DNA of 64,000 nt from Tetrastigma voinierianum. Taxonomy: Eukaryota; Streptophyta; Magnoliopsida; Vitales; Vitaceae. The notes under the pieces are model-generated. The model was given only the letters and a program-made list of their open reading frames with translations, was not told the origin of the DNA and searched no databases. Both the position numbers and the translations under genes were made by a program. The stretch covers positions 186,001 to 250,000 of the forward strand of contig JAEQBH010002430.1 in the NCBI GenBank assembly GCA_016808115.1, given 5' to 3'. Of the stretch, positions 24,205 through 35,502 are shown one piece after another; positions within the stretch are counted from its first letter, which is position 1; every line of letters starts with the position of its first letter.

Positions 24205-24975
24205 TTGATTTCAGGAAGACCTTTAATGCATAAGAAAAAGGGATCTGATCTGATTCCAGCAGGCACTGAATTGGAGAGAACACTCAAGAGCTTGAGAAAG
24301 AAAAAAAGAGCTGAACCAGCAGCCATGACAGATGAAGGATTAAACGGTGAAGTCAATCATGATTTTGCAGCAGAAGTACCTCAAGAGCAGGATACTATGG
24401 AGGACTTATGGAAATCATTCATCCAAGATAAATATTTAGCAGTGAGACCACCAGCAATAGATGCGAACGACTTTGAGCTCAAGCCAGCCCTGATCACCAT
24501 GGTTCAACAAAACCAATTCACTGGTCATTCCACTGAAAATCCCAATGAACACTTGGGACGACATGAAATAGCCAATTCATTCAAATTGAAATCTGCCAGG
24601 AGACCCGTGTTATTCACGCAGCTTGTTCCCATTCCCTTTACAAGATATGGCTGCAACATGGTTTAACCTACTACCATATGAACCCGTTAACACACGGGAA
24701 GAGTTCTTATGGGTAAGTTTATTCCGTACAGATTCTTTCCCCCATCCCTTCCTTCTGAACAAAGAAGGGAAATTACTAATTCCAAACATGGGGAAGATGA
24801 GAATATGTATACTGCTTGGAAGGATCTTGTTGAATACAACATTAGACCACCTGAATCTTCAGGGAGAAATAGCAGAGCTAAAGAGAGTGGAATGAATGAG
24901 CTGAACAAGCTGTCAGCTATAGAAGCCAAGCTGGATGCATTGATACATTTGGTGAATAAAAGAAAGTTCGCCTAG
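24205..24975 (+). pseudogene. gag of element J (Tat/Athila-like)
   Basis: The frame at 24205-24666 starts with a basic stretch (MHKKKGSD, SLRKKKRAEPA) and reaches NDFELKPALITMVQQNQFTG followed by STENPNEHL, the conserved start of the Athila/Tat capsid ('FELKPALIxMVQxxQFxG..xEDPxxHL'). A shift near 24560-24620 moves the continuation to the next frame: LPYEPVNTREEF follows 'FPFPLQDMAATWF', the expected 'FPFSLxDxAxxWL' box. Another shift near 24700 leads to FIPYRFFPPSLPSEQRREITN and MYTAWKDLVEY, again conserved capsid text. The product, about 250 residues if read through, would lack any zinc knuckle, protease or pol. No other gene follows before the 3' LTR, so the element depends on a helper. 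Confidence 0.82.
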
Positions 24976-27887
24976 AATTTCTAAAAAATGGAGCAAAGCT
25001 GAGGAAAGAAAGAAGAATATACAAAAGAAGAACCTCTCAAATCACATTTCAGACAATGATATAAGGCGATTGGAATAAAAAAAGGGGAGTTCTTATTCTT
25101 TTTCTTCTTTGACTTTTATTTTACTTGCATTTGATTTGAAATATTTGTTAGAATTTTATATTTGATATAGCATGATTGCAAGTTTGGGGGAGTTTTTTTT
25201 ATCGTGTGTTGAATGCCTAACTATTGAATATGAGACATAATAGAAATTGTCAAATTCTTGCATGATAAAAATAAATCGAATTGTAGTCGTTTTGAGTGAA
25301 ATTGAACAATTTAGATATTGCTGTGAATTGGATTAATTTTGTTTTGGGACCTAACACTGATTCAAAAGGGTTAACCAAGAATGCTGGAGTATGAAGAATA
25401 AGAAGTGGAAAAGAAAGTCAAAATAATGAAATTTCACATAACGTAAATATAAGAAGGGAAGAATATCTCGGTCGTGACTAAATTTTCAGTCACAACATAA
25501 AACTAAGTCATGACTTCCAGCAACAATGTCCGATTTAATGGTCCAATAGTTAATATATTGACTTTAAAAAGACAAAGGTTCCGACATCAACCTGTCTAGT
25601 CTTAGTTAAAAATCCATGAAACTACAATCACCCAAATTTACAATTTTATGAATAAATGGTCATAAATGAACAGAACTTATCTCTCGATCTAACCAAATTG
25701 TGGAATATTCTCGCTTCAAGGAGTATAATCGGGAGGAAAGTTAAGACATTCAAGAAACGATCAAAATTTCAATGAAAAGCCACAAATCCCGCTTGGAAAT
25801 ATAAGAAGAGCATAAATCAAGAATCTCATTTAATCTTCCCATAGAAAATTGAAGGAAATAAGAAATGACCTTGTTCTTCCCAAGAGACGCAACTCACTAT
25901 AAAAGGATGGGGGAACAAAGGAAGAGAAACAAGCAAAAAGAATGAAGAGAAGGGAGGATGAGAGCAAAAAAAAAAAAGGAGTCCAAGGATTAAAACTGCT
26001 ATGGAATGAATGGAGTTTCCGAAACAAACCAATTCCCATTCTTATTCCATAAAACGTGGTGGCATCCAGAGAGTGGTTGATTGAATGGAATGTAGTTAAG
26101 GGTTAATTAGAACCCATCTTATAAGAAGCTCCAAAGAAAAGGTGGAAGCAAATTTCAAAATTGCTGAATCCGCCTTGTTAGCCGAATCACTCTCGAGGAG
26201 CTCAAGGTCCGTGAGCCAAATTGAGCGGTCGCAAACTTCTGGAGAAGATATAGGATTTGCGAGCAGGAAGTAGAGAGTTTTTCTTGAACTTAGTCACAAA
26301 AATGATTGTAAATGAGACAGCTTGTACGATATCGAAATCTTTTTGATATGAGAATAAAATTTCTGTTGATTTACAAATTGGTTGATCCTGATGTTTGAAT
26401 TTTGTTTCTGTGCAAGTTTATTTTCTGTTGGGAATCAGAGTAATACTTCTGTTTTGTTTAATTTGTTTGAAAAGAATAGAGGCATGAATAAAGAGACTGA
26501 ATTAGAGCATATATTGTTTTGTTCGCATTCGCATTGGGTAGAAAAATCGAGAAATTGGTTATTACTGATGTAACAAAATACTTGGTTAAACTAATGTAAA
26601 TAAACAAAGGAATAAACACAAGTCTTGAAGAAAATAATACACTTAATAACACCTATGAAACTTGACTGTGTAAATATAACATTTTCTAGGAAACTCAGAA
26701 TTAGAATCCATGGTCCTAGAACTTGTTTGAGTATTGATTGAGGCGAAATCCTAGGTAAGACAACTGACAAGAAATGATGCAGGCCATCCTTGAACAACTT
26801 GAACCATTCTGGCCACCACTATGTATATGCTTCTGCATACACCTTAGTTCCTGAATTTGAGCCAAAACAGTCCCTACCTTCAAAACAAGCAAATTGAAAT
26901 CCTAAGCCATCCTGTATAAACAATCTTCCAGTAAAGAACCTTTGATTACCCAAAGACTCAGAGAGAGAGGAAGAGACAAAGTTTGGGGGAGTTTATTTTT
27001 GGAGAAATAAAGAATAAATACAGAAAAAGGTGAAGAAAGAAAGATCAAAAGCAGGAGGATACAACAGAAAAGAAAGCTTATAAGGAAGAAGTTTTGGCCT
27101 TGTGGCCTAACTCTCTTGAACAATTAAGTTCTTAGGGGTGCTTCAACACCTAGTACCCTAATACCAACTGGTATGGGAGCTACTAACCCAAAGTTCGTTA
27201 AGAGTGTTAGAAAGCCTAAAAAGACAAAACATTAGACTTTTTCCTGAAAAGTGGCAGAGAAAGAGTTCCAACTATGAGAAATACAATTGAGAAATTGGAA
27301 CAAAACAATTTTAAAGAAAAGAAATCAAGAAGATACCCCAAAGATGAAACTTGGAGGAGATCAACTATAGAAGTTACAAGGAATAGAAAGGCAACAGTTG
27401 AGAAGAAAGAGGAAAGAGTTTGGGTAATTTAACTGGTAATTCCATCCATCCTACCCATGACCCAAGCCTCACATTACAAGCCTGAAAGACCTGATTGATT
27501 TTGAAGGTTGAATTTACCTATATTAGTGGAGATCAATATGAAAAACAAGCATATGGGACTTTAATAAACAGTTTAAGAGAAACTCCCAGAAGATTAACTA
27601 AATCCAATTCAAAGGAGTAGATTGCCGACCAAGACACACACACAAAACAAGACTTAACAAATAAACTCGTTTACATACACGCTTTATCAAGAAATTTTGT
27701 AATAAAAGTATACCATGCTCTATTCTTTATCGAAACTCGAAACTTGAAATAACAAGGATATCTTTTAATTTGGGGACAGGTCAATGATAAGATTCGCTCT
27801 CCCCTGTGGAACAAATCGAAATGTCCTTTTTTGTTCGAGGACAAACAATTCTTTCTTTTTCTTTGCTTGGAGGACAAGCAAAATTTT
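24976..27887 (+). other. Noncoding internal region of element J with three polypurine-tract copies
   Basis: I find no protein motif in these 2.9 kb. AGTTTGGGGGAGT occurs at 25181-25193 and 26980-26992, and once more as AGTTTGGGGGAG at 27889-27900, where it abuts the 3' LTR. A TATA-like CTATAAAAGG lies at about 25894-25903, and GTCGTGAC-type words at about 25468-25510, which suggests that 25200-26980 derives from LTR or env-region sequence. 27130-27200 is AT-moderate with no recognisable feature. Confidence 0.6.
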
Positions 27888-27888
27888 A

Positions 27889-27902
27889 AGTTTGGGGGAG
27901 TT
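27889..27902 (+). other. Polypurine tract of element J
   Basis: AGTTTGGGGGAG plus TT, directly before the 3' LTR start TGATGAG at 27903. This is the form typical of Tat/Athila elements. Confidence 0.85.
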
Positions 27903-30504
27903 TGATGAGCTTGAAAGTCATCCATTTTTAGTCCATTTTTCTGATCTATTTTTATCTAAACAAGACTGATTTATGTGCAGAATTATGGAATAACTAACCA
28001 AACTGTTAAATGGTAGGGAATTCAAGAAAAAGAAGAATTTTTGCAGAAAAAGAAGCAGAAGGTGGATGAGCGTTAATGAGATAATTGGCTGAAGCAAGTT
28101 GCAGCAGAAAAGGCGCACAAAGATGAAGGAACCTGATGTCGTGGAAGCTTTGGCAAAGAACAAAATGCATATCCAGCCGCAGCCAGCAAAACCCGCCGGA
28201 AACGGCTTACGGAAGAACAAGGTACGAGTTAAAGAAACCTGTGTGAAGCAACCAGAAATGAAGAAGAAGAAGACTTCTGCGTCGCGATGATCCGGATGCC
28301 GCCGTGACATCGCATAATGATACAGGCGCCATGACGCGACAATAGTGAAGAGAAGAGGTCGCGACATCCACTGGATCAAGCTTGTCGCGACATCAGGAAA
28401 CTTGGAAGAAATTTGATGGGAGGTCGCTGATAAGAAAAGCGCCTAAACTGCGGACAGTTTGAAAAAATGGAACCATGTACTCGCCGCTGTCGCCGACAGA
28501 TCGATGTCGCGACATCAGACTTGCTCAGTTGAAAGTCGCAGTTCCTGGAGCTGATGTCGCGACAAAAGATTGGTGTCGCGACATCAGGAACCATCAAGTG
28601 AAACCTGCAGAGCCATAAGCTGATGTCGCGACAAAAGATTGATGTCGCGACATCATGAGCGACTGGGGCTTGAAACCCGAGAAGGCATAAAGCCGACGCA
28701 GACAAGAGATTGATGTCGACATCCGAAACACCACTGGAGTCAGAAGACTTAAGTTGATGTCGCGACGTGAGATCGATGTCGCGACATGGATGATGTCGCG
28801 ACAAGAGAATTGAGGTCCCGACTTGAACAGTAACTTGGGCCAGTCCACTTGGAAATCCACAAAAGAAGGCATTGGGATTAGGGCCCAACTGAGAAACCCT
28901 ATAAATACGCAGCTACCCAGAAGAGAAAAGGAGGTCGCAGGCGAAGCAGAACGAAAGATCTGGGTAGCCGAAGGCTTCATTTTTTTATTTTTTCTTTATT
29001 TTCTTTTATTTTATTTTATTTTTCTTTTCTGTTTCCGTCGTCGTAGATTAGATTATTTTCAATTTCTTTATTTTGTTTAATTTTCTGGATCTGGATGTTA
29101 TCGTTTTGAGCAGAAGCTGAATGCTGAATTCAATTCTTTTCAAATTACTACCTGAATGTTTCAGTTCCGTAATAAATTTCGGGAATTCGACTTTCCCAGC
29201 CTAAATTGCACTGCTCTATGATCGAGAAGCCGTAGTGTGTAATTCAGTAATTGAGGAACCCAGCTTCCGTTAAGTTAATGCTATTGTCAGACTTTATCTT
29301 CCCTGTAGTAGTTTACAGCAGCTTTTGAATTTCAGTTTATGAATTTACTTCTGGTTATGGGTTTACTGTTTTTGATCTCGAATATCGCTCTTAGCACCAA
29401 GTATAAGATTTGTCTCACAGCCTGATTTCAAGGAGGCCCTCTCGAGTGACAGCTGCAGAAGGCATTCCCGAGTTATGAACAATTTCTCAAGGTATATTAA
29501 CCTGCTATTTGAGATCTAATGAGCTCTGCAAGTTTACTTCGATAAATCTCTTCTCACTTGAAATCAAGAAAGAGTTGAATGAGTTATCAATTTAAACAAG
29601 CAGAGTTCAATTCCTCAATTCGAATACGAGGCCAATCTCGTGTTAGCCGAGATCTAATCAAGGAGAGGGTGATCTATTCTAATTTTGAGGAAGAGAACTC
29701 GAAGTTGTATATCCTGTTGACCGATAACTTGGGAGCTAAGGTTTACAAACTTGATAAATGGGTATGAAGTATCATAAAGAAATATTCTGTGATTAAGGAA
29801 ATCCCTTTAGTAGTTATTTAATTTCCTGTCTTCGAGAGAATCAGGAAAATTAGATAATGAAATGTGGAGTTTGGAGAGATCCAGCTGTACTGCTAAACAC
29901 CTTGGACAGATTTTAAAACCTGAAATACACAAGCAAATTTATCAATGTTTACTACAGGAATTGATACTTCACAATAGCATTGTCTTGATGTTCTCTCTAA
30001 AAGATAACTATTCAGTGTCCATCTATTTTCTTAACCATTCATTAATTTTTTATTCTCTATATTTCACTTATTTGATTTTCTTTCTCTTATATTTGTATAT
30101 TTTCCAAATTTTCTAAGGTGATCACCATTATCATTTTACAAATAAATAGTACGATCTCGAGTAGTTAGGTAGTTGATTTAGAATTCTCGAGATCTTCATG
30201 ATCGATATCCGGACTTATATCCATTTTATTACTTGTCGAATTCGCACTTGCGTAATATCGTGCCAAACCAAAATTGAAAATGATTTACTCGAGGAGATTT
30301 TTGGTTTACATAGTAGAGTGACTTAATAGTTCTCGGGGCGCCATCACGGATTAGATAATGGGCCCTTGGTAATAACGTCATAAATTTGTATATGTCATTT
30401 GGTCTCGCAACAAGTTTTATGGTTCAGTTAGCCAGGGATTAGATAATACTACTTTGGTTAATTGGGTCATAAATTTGTACATGTGTTTTGGTTTGAAGTC
30501 AACA
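27903..30504 (+). mobile_element. 3' LTR of element J
   Basis: 2,602 bp, same start (TGATGAGCTTGAAAGTCATC) and end (AAGTCAACA) as the 5' LTR. AT-rich blocks are nearly identical to the 5' copy, but they are separated by clusters of small indels and substitutions. It keeps the palindrome array (28505-28802) and a TATA box at 28899-28907. The right flank ACAGGG resembles the left flank ACGGGG. Confidence 0.9.
28505..28802. repeat. Paired TGTCGCGACA palindrome array (3' LTR of J)
   Basis: Exact TGTCGCGACA occurs at about 28505, 28555, 28574, 28623, 28643, 28776 and 28793, with decayed copies near 28692 and 28757. The period is 65-69 bp with partners about 19 bp apart, matching the 5' LTR array. 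One unit (28690-28730) has lost bases in both palindromes. Confidence 0.9.
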
Positions 30505-30883
30505 ACAGGGCAGGTTGCGAATTTTCGCAACCTGCGAAATTTTGTAGGTTGCGAAATTTCGCAACCTGTGAAATTCTGTAGGTTGCGAAAATTCGCAACA
30601 CTGCAAAACCTTTGCAATGCTCCCCTCTCCTTCTATTTTTAGCTCCAATTGCCTTCCGACTTGTACATGCAAACTGAAGTTCGCCAAGTTCTTCGTGATT
30701 TGAGCCGACTGATGATAATGGTGTAATCAGTTTGCAAATATACAAAATAACCACAAAATATGATCAAGAGTATAAATGGACCTTAGTGTGTCAATTGAGT
30801 TATTTATGTTGATTAGTACACAAAAGTGCTCAAACCTCGCAATAAACAGTGGCCTTCAAAATAAATTATTTAGGCACTAATCA
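30505..30883 (-). mobile_element. LTR K, right part
   Basis: The sequence resumes LTR K after element J. On minus it starts TGATTAGTGCC at 30883 and includes the palindrome array at 30511-30600. It ends at the J insertion point. Confidence 0.5.
30511..30600. repeat. 35-bp tandem array of GGTTGCGAA...TTCGCAACC palindromes
   Basis: Three units start at about 30512, 30547 and 30582. The middle one is a 22-bp perfect palindrome (30546-30567, arm AGGTTGCGAAA). The first is 11+2+11 (30511-30534), the third nearly so. Spacers read 'tgcgaaattttgt' and 'tgtgaaattctgt'. The half-site TTGCGAA differs from the TCGCGA core of the Tat-like arrays but has the same plan. Confidence 0.93.
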
Positions 30884-31427
30884 AAGAGAGAAACCCTACC
30901 TTATGGAGTTTGTCGAAATTCAAGTTTTCGTGTCTACGTGATCGCTACCGCTGCGGTACCAACTTTAGTACTCGGACCGTCGAGCCTCGACCGTCGGAGC
31001 GTCGGGAAATCCTTCCTTTCCCTTTCTCTCATTTCCTTTTTCTTTTTTCCTTTCCTTTCCTTTTTCCTTTTCTTTCTCTACAAATTCTTTTTGTTCCTTT
31101 CCTTTGTTTTTTTTCTTTCCCACGAGAATGACATTTGTTTCTTTCTTTCTTTCCTTTTTCCTTTTCTTTCTTTTCCTTTTCTCATCTCATTTTCCCATCA
31201 TTTCTTCTTCTCATTTCTCTTCCTTTTTCTTTCGTTTTCTTTTCTTCCTCGATCACCATGGAGCATTCCTACCAAGGGAGGAAGCTCCTCCCTTCTCATG
31301 CCATTTGTGTGGCCCTCATATTTTTTCCTTATTTCCTTATTTCTTTTTATGACATCATACCCTACATGGCTTAATATGAGCCATGGAATCATGCCACCCA
31401 TGGCTCTTGCCAAGAGCCATGTCCTCT
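30884..31427 (-). mobile_element. LTR B2, right part (truncated)
   Basis: 'ccctaccttatggagtttgtcgaa' and the accaactttagtactcgg block, then a CT-rich tract (31010-31260), repeat LTR B1 at 16930-17410. The last ~300 bp of the LTR are missing; the sequence passes into the primer site of element C at about 31428. Confidence 0.65.
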
Positions 31428-31434
31428 ACGTATA

Positions 31435-31448
31435 CCTAGGCCAGAAGC
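31435..31448 (-). other. Decayed primer site of element C
   Basis: CCTAGGCCAGAAGC is the complement of GCTTCTGGCCTAGG, which resembles the end of a degraded iMet primer site followed by the CCTAGGTATA leader seen at other primer sites here (18571-18592). It touches the LTR edge at 31449. Confidence 0.45.
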
Positions 31449-33064
31449 TATGACTCCCCATAACCTGGGGGGTCCCGTTGACTAGCCATCAACCTACGAA
31501 ATTTGTACCTTAGGTCATTGCTCACCTAAGTCTTGGTATTGTACCAATAATAATTACTCGTGGATGCCGAGTTTCTCGGCACCACCTGGATAAGTCCCTT
31601 CATCGGGACCTATTCGTTCATATTTAAGTTAAAAATATGATAATAATACACTTAAATACAGTCCGTAAGAGTCTGATCACAATCCTCTTACCATTATTAC
31701 ATACCCGACTATATTGGCAATAGTCTAAAAGAATTTAATTACAATTCTTTTATACGAAAATTACATGCTAGAACTAGTTTGTCCTAAGCACTTTTTACTT
31801 AAAGATTTATTAAGGCCACATGTTGGCTTTCTTCACAATCATGGCCTCGTCTGAGCGTCGTCCACCGATGTAGACCTTGCACCTAAAAGGGTTGTCCCAT
31901 AAAGGGTGAGCCACGCCCAGTAGAGAATACCTTCTACAAGGGCTACTCCCCACCTAAGTGCACATGCAATGTTCACTCAACATTTCACATTCACATTCCG
32001 ATAAGAACATGCCAATTCTATATGGAATCCTACATGCCATGCCATGGAGATCAGACTCAATTATGAACCATGCGCCCGAGTCCTCACTGACTCCCTCACA
32101 CAACGCCTAAACCCATGTGTGATAAACCGTCATTCTGGATGACATCCAATGATCTTTTTAAAAACAAATTTCATTTGTTTATAAACCAAAAGCTTTTTGG
32201 ATGATACATCACAATGATAATTTTATATTCAAAACCATGCTCCTTTTTATGGGTAGCGGATTTTTGGTGTCCCACCACAGCTCCGCAAACCTAGACACTT
32301 TTATGGCCTTTCACCGCTGGGGACTATGCCTGACCATAATTGGTGGGTTTTTCACCCGAGGGGGGATCTATCCCTTCTTGTTGATACCTGACACATATTT
32401 TCTTTACCATTTTATTCAACCGTGTGACTCTGTTGGACGTTGTCCCATTTATCGAGGCCACCCAATCAAACACTAAACGTAGTGTCGATTTACACCCATT
32501 TAGCGCGATGTCACCATGCATATGCAATGCAATATGCCATTGCATGTTATATCATGCCACATGCATAATGAATGCTACATGGACAACACAATCCTCACCA
32601 CTTACCGGTGTCATGGACAATTACATCACTTGCATATGACTTCCATACATTATTTCATTCATGTCAATATATCATGCAAGCATATATCAACATTCACATT
32701 CAACATGTCATCCTATGTTCAAGCGATGACAAACACACAAGCAAGCCATGTAATGGCCATTGCACATACCAATTCATTACATGTTAATACGTTGGAGTAC
32801 TTACATTGACATCTAAACAGGTCACTACATTGTCAAGTAGTGGCACATTCACAATCAAGCCATGTCATGGCCATTTGCATGTAAAAACTCATCACATGTC
32901 AACATATTAGAGCACACATATTGACATCCAACATGTCACTCTTAGTTAAGCAATGACACACTCAAACAAGTCATACAATGACCCTTGAAGCAAGCCATAA
33001 ACAGTCATAAACCGGGCCATGAGACTGACCCCAAACATGCCATAAACACAGGCCTCAAACAGTC

Positions 33065-33190
33065 GTAGGCTCGCCTAGGCGTAGCCTCCCTTCGCCTAGG
33101 CGAGCAACAACCTCACATAAGCGAACTAGAAAATCCCATTTTTCTATCCTTGGGCTCGCCTAGGTGTACATGCCCACTCCTAGGCGAAGA
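33065..33190. repeat. CGCCTAGGCG palindrome cluster, 5' LTR of C
   Basis: Exact CGCCTAGGCG twice near 33070-33105 plus decayed CGCCTAGGTG and CTCCTAGGCG. Same place in the LTR as the cluster at 6365-6570. Confidence 0.8.
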
Positions 33191-33518
33191 ACCAATCTTC
33201 CCGAAGAAACATCGAGCAGAATCCCGAAAATCCAGTTTTTCTTCGCCAAACAGACCATTAAACAAAAAACCCTCTTTTCCCGACCCAAAGATGGAAAGTA
33301 AGCCAAGGTAGTAAGAATCCCTTACCTATAGGAGTGTGATACACAGGTAGGGAGCCTCCTAAACCCGACAAATTTTCTCCCAAGATCTCCTTTCTGGCAT
33401 CTTCTACCGAAATCAGATTTCCACCCATCGCACTTCGCCGATGCAATGAACTTTCGTCTAAATACAAAACCGACCAACGTAATCAGAGATCTCGAGGAGA
33501 CCTTTAGCTCTCATCTTT

Positions 33519-35502
33519 TGTAAGACCCGAGAAATTCCAATTTTTGGAAAAATGGTATAATCGTAATTTCGATCAAAAATCCAAAATTTATTCTCTAGAT
33601 CTCGGATGACAAAACGGATTTCACCAAGCAACCGCCTCGCGAATCTAGCTAGCACGACGACTTCACAAATCTCGAGATAGCCGGAGTTTGCACATTTTTC
33701 GAGGCATCGCGTTTTGGGTGCCGTAAAACTGATATACATTACGCACAAAAACACAGATAACACGTATCACGTGTCAAGTAAGCGTACGAGTAGAGAAACG
33801 ATGAAAATGGATCTACGAGATAGTGCCAAGTGTCAAAACTGAGAAAAGAAGGGACGTAGATGTCATTAATGGAATGTTTAAATGATAATAGGACAAAAGT
33901 CCAAATAGTGTCGCCTCCTTACAATCCAAAAGCGGGAAAGTTAAAACGGAAGAGAGGAGAGAAGATACGTAGAGTCGAAACGAGTTTTTGGGAGAGAGTA
34001 AGCCACTTCTCTCTAGATTTTCTGAGATCCGACTGGTCGAAATTGGCTTCTAGATGAGAAGGAAAGCCAGTTTACGTATCGAGACCTACGCGTGCACTGC
34101 TTTGGGAGCTACAAACTCCGTGAGGTAGGGGATTATCCTACTGTGGTTTTACACTTTATTTAAGTGTTTATAATGTTTCTGTTTGGATCGAGGCTCGAAC
34201 GTTGCTGATCGGTCCCAAAACTTGGGACCGAATTGTTTGAATTTATGAAACCCAAATTTACAGTCCGTGATCAAGCCACAGACCGCCTGGGTGGCTAATT
34301 GTGCAATCGGCGCCATGATTGTGTTTCGTGATGTGCATAGGGCCGAAATGGTCGTGAAATTCAAGTTCACAAAGTGAACCGATACCGGGTGATTTGCCGA
34401 AACAGTAAACCTCGAGGGTTTTACTGTTCAGGAATAGTGTTCACAAAATATTTTGCGGAAAAAATGTGCTCGTCGAGTAATCTCGTTGAATTGCTCATGT
34501 TTGATGATTGTTCTATGAGTCAATTCTTGTGTAATGAATTGTGAAATTACATGACATGATTGTGTGATTTAAATTATGTGAATATATTTATGATTATATA
34601 TTTGCATGTGTTATGTAATATATCGGACCGCAGATCAACATTCATATGCACTCGTGCACCCTAGAGCAATAGGAGGAAAGGTATGAGATGGTTCATTGAG
34701 AGAGTGGTTTCGAGGGTTAATTAATAATAATAAATATCTGAGCTCCATCCATTACTTATAATCTGAGGGCAAACGCACAAAATATCAATCGTCTGGTCGC
34801 CCAATTGATATACACTGAGGGTCCACTAAATATAACATCGAGTCATCCACCACTAATGATCGAGGGTAGTCCACTATTAAAAAAACAACATCTTTGTTTT
34901 GAAAAACAATGATTCTCATACGTGGCTAGTAACCGTGGAGGGAGTCGTGAGACTTCTGATATGAGTTGAATACGTGCATATCTGGGCAGGGATCACGCTG
35001 CCACTTGAATGTTTGTTTTCACTGAGCATTGCATATGCACTTAGGTGGGAGAGTAGCCCATTTAGGTGAATCCACTAATGAGCATTAGCTCACCCGTCGA
35101 GGGAACATATTTTTCGTGCACAGGAGCGCATTTAGGAGACGCCGTCTCTAGAGGCCTGCTTGAGAAGAAAGCCAACAGGGCTTTGGTTATCATTATACAT
35201 GTATTAGAATTCTAAAATTTTAATATATGTTGTATAAGAGTCATTTATTAACTCTTGAAACTATTGGATATAGTTGGATATGAATATTGTGATGAGTATT
35301 GGTTTATAGGCCCAAGAGGCCGTTTTTACTCATGTGATTGATGTAAGGATAGGTTATGTACAGGTTATATATCCCGGGTAGAGCTCCCCGTACAAAGGAG
35401 ACTCTGCCTGATTTTCGTGAGAAATGTCGGGTCACCCGACATTCACGAGTGTTTCCGCTGGTTGACGGTAGCAACCCGACCCCCGGGATTTGGGGCGTCA
35501 CA
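33519..35502 (+). mobile_element. Solo chromoviral LTR with perfect TSD
   Basis: TGTAAGACCCGAG...GGGGCGTCACA, 1,984 bp. The 5-bp duplication TCTTT is exact at 33514-33518 and 35503-35507, and removing the block restores colinearity with the other LTR of element C at about 6890. It holds a hairpin at 34208-34230 and a purine-rich tract (33940-33970). No internal region is left, so it formed by LTR-LTR recombination. Among the younger insertions of the window. Confidence 0.92.
34208..34230. repeat. GTCCCAAA/TTTGGGAC hairpin in the solo LTR
   Basis: CGGTCCCAA, three-base loop, TTGGGACCG. It occupies the same relative LTR position as the stems at 2059-2084, 16828-16857 and 43206-43232, which are in antisense LTRs. 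Confidence 0.75.

Noticed and set aside
28099..28290. 63-residue basic frame (MQQKRRTKMKEP...)
   Set aside because: It lies in the 3' LTR of J; the 5' LTR copy does not keep the frame.
27918..28379. 153-residue minus-strand frame at the start of the 3' LTR of J
   Set aside because: Antisense to the LTR, not conserved in the 5' LTR and without motifs.
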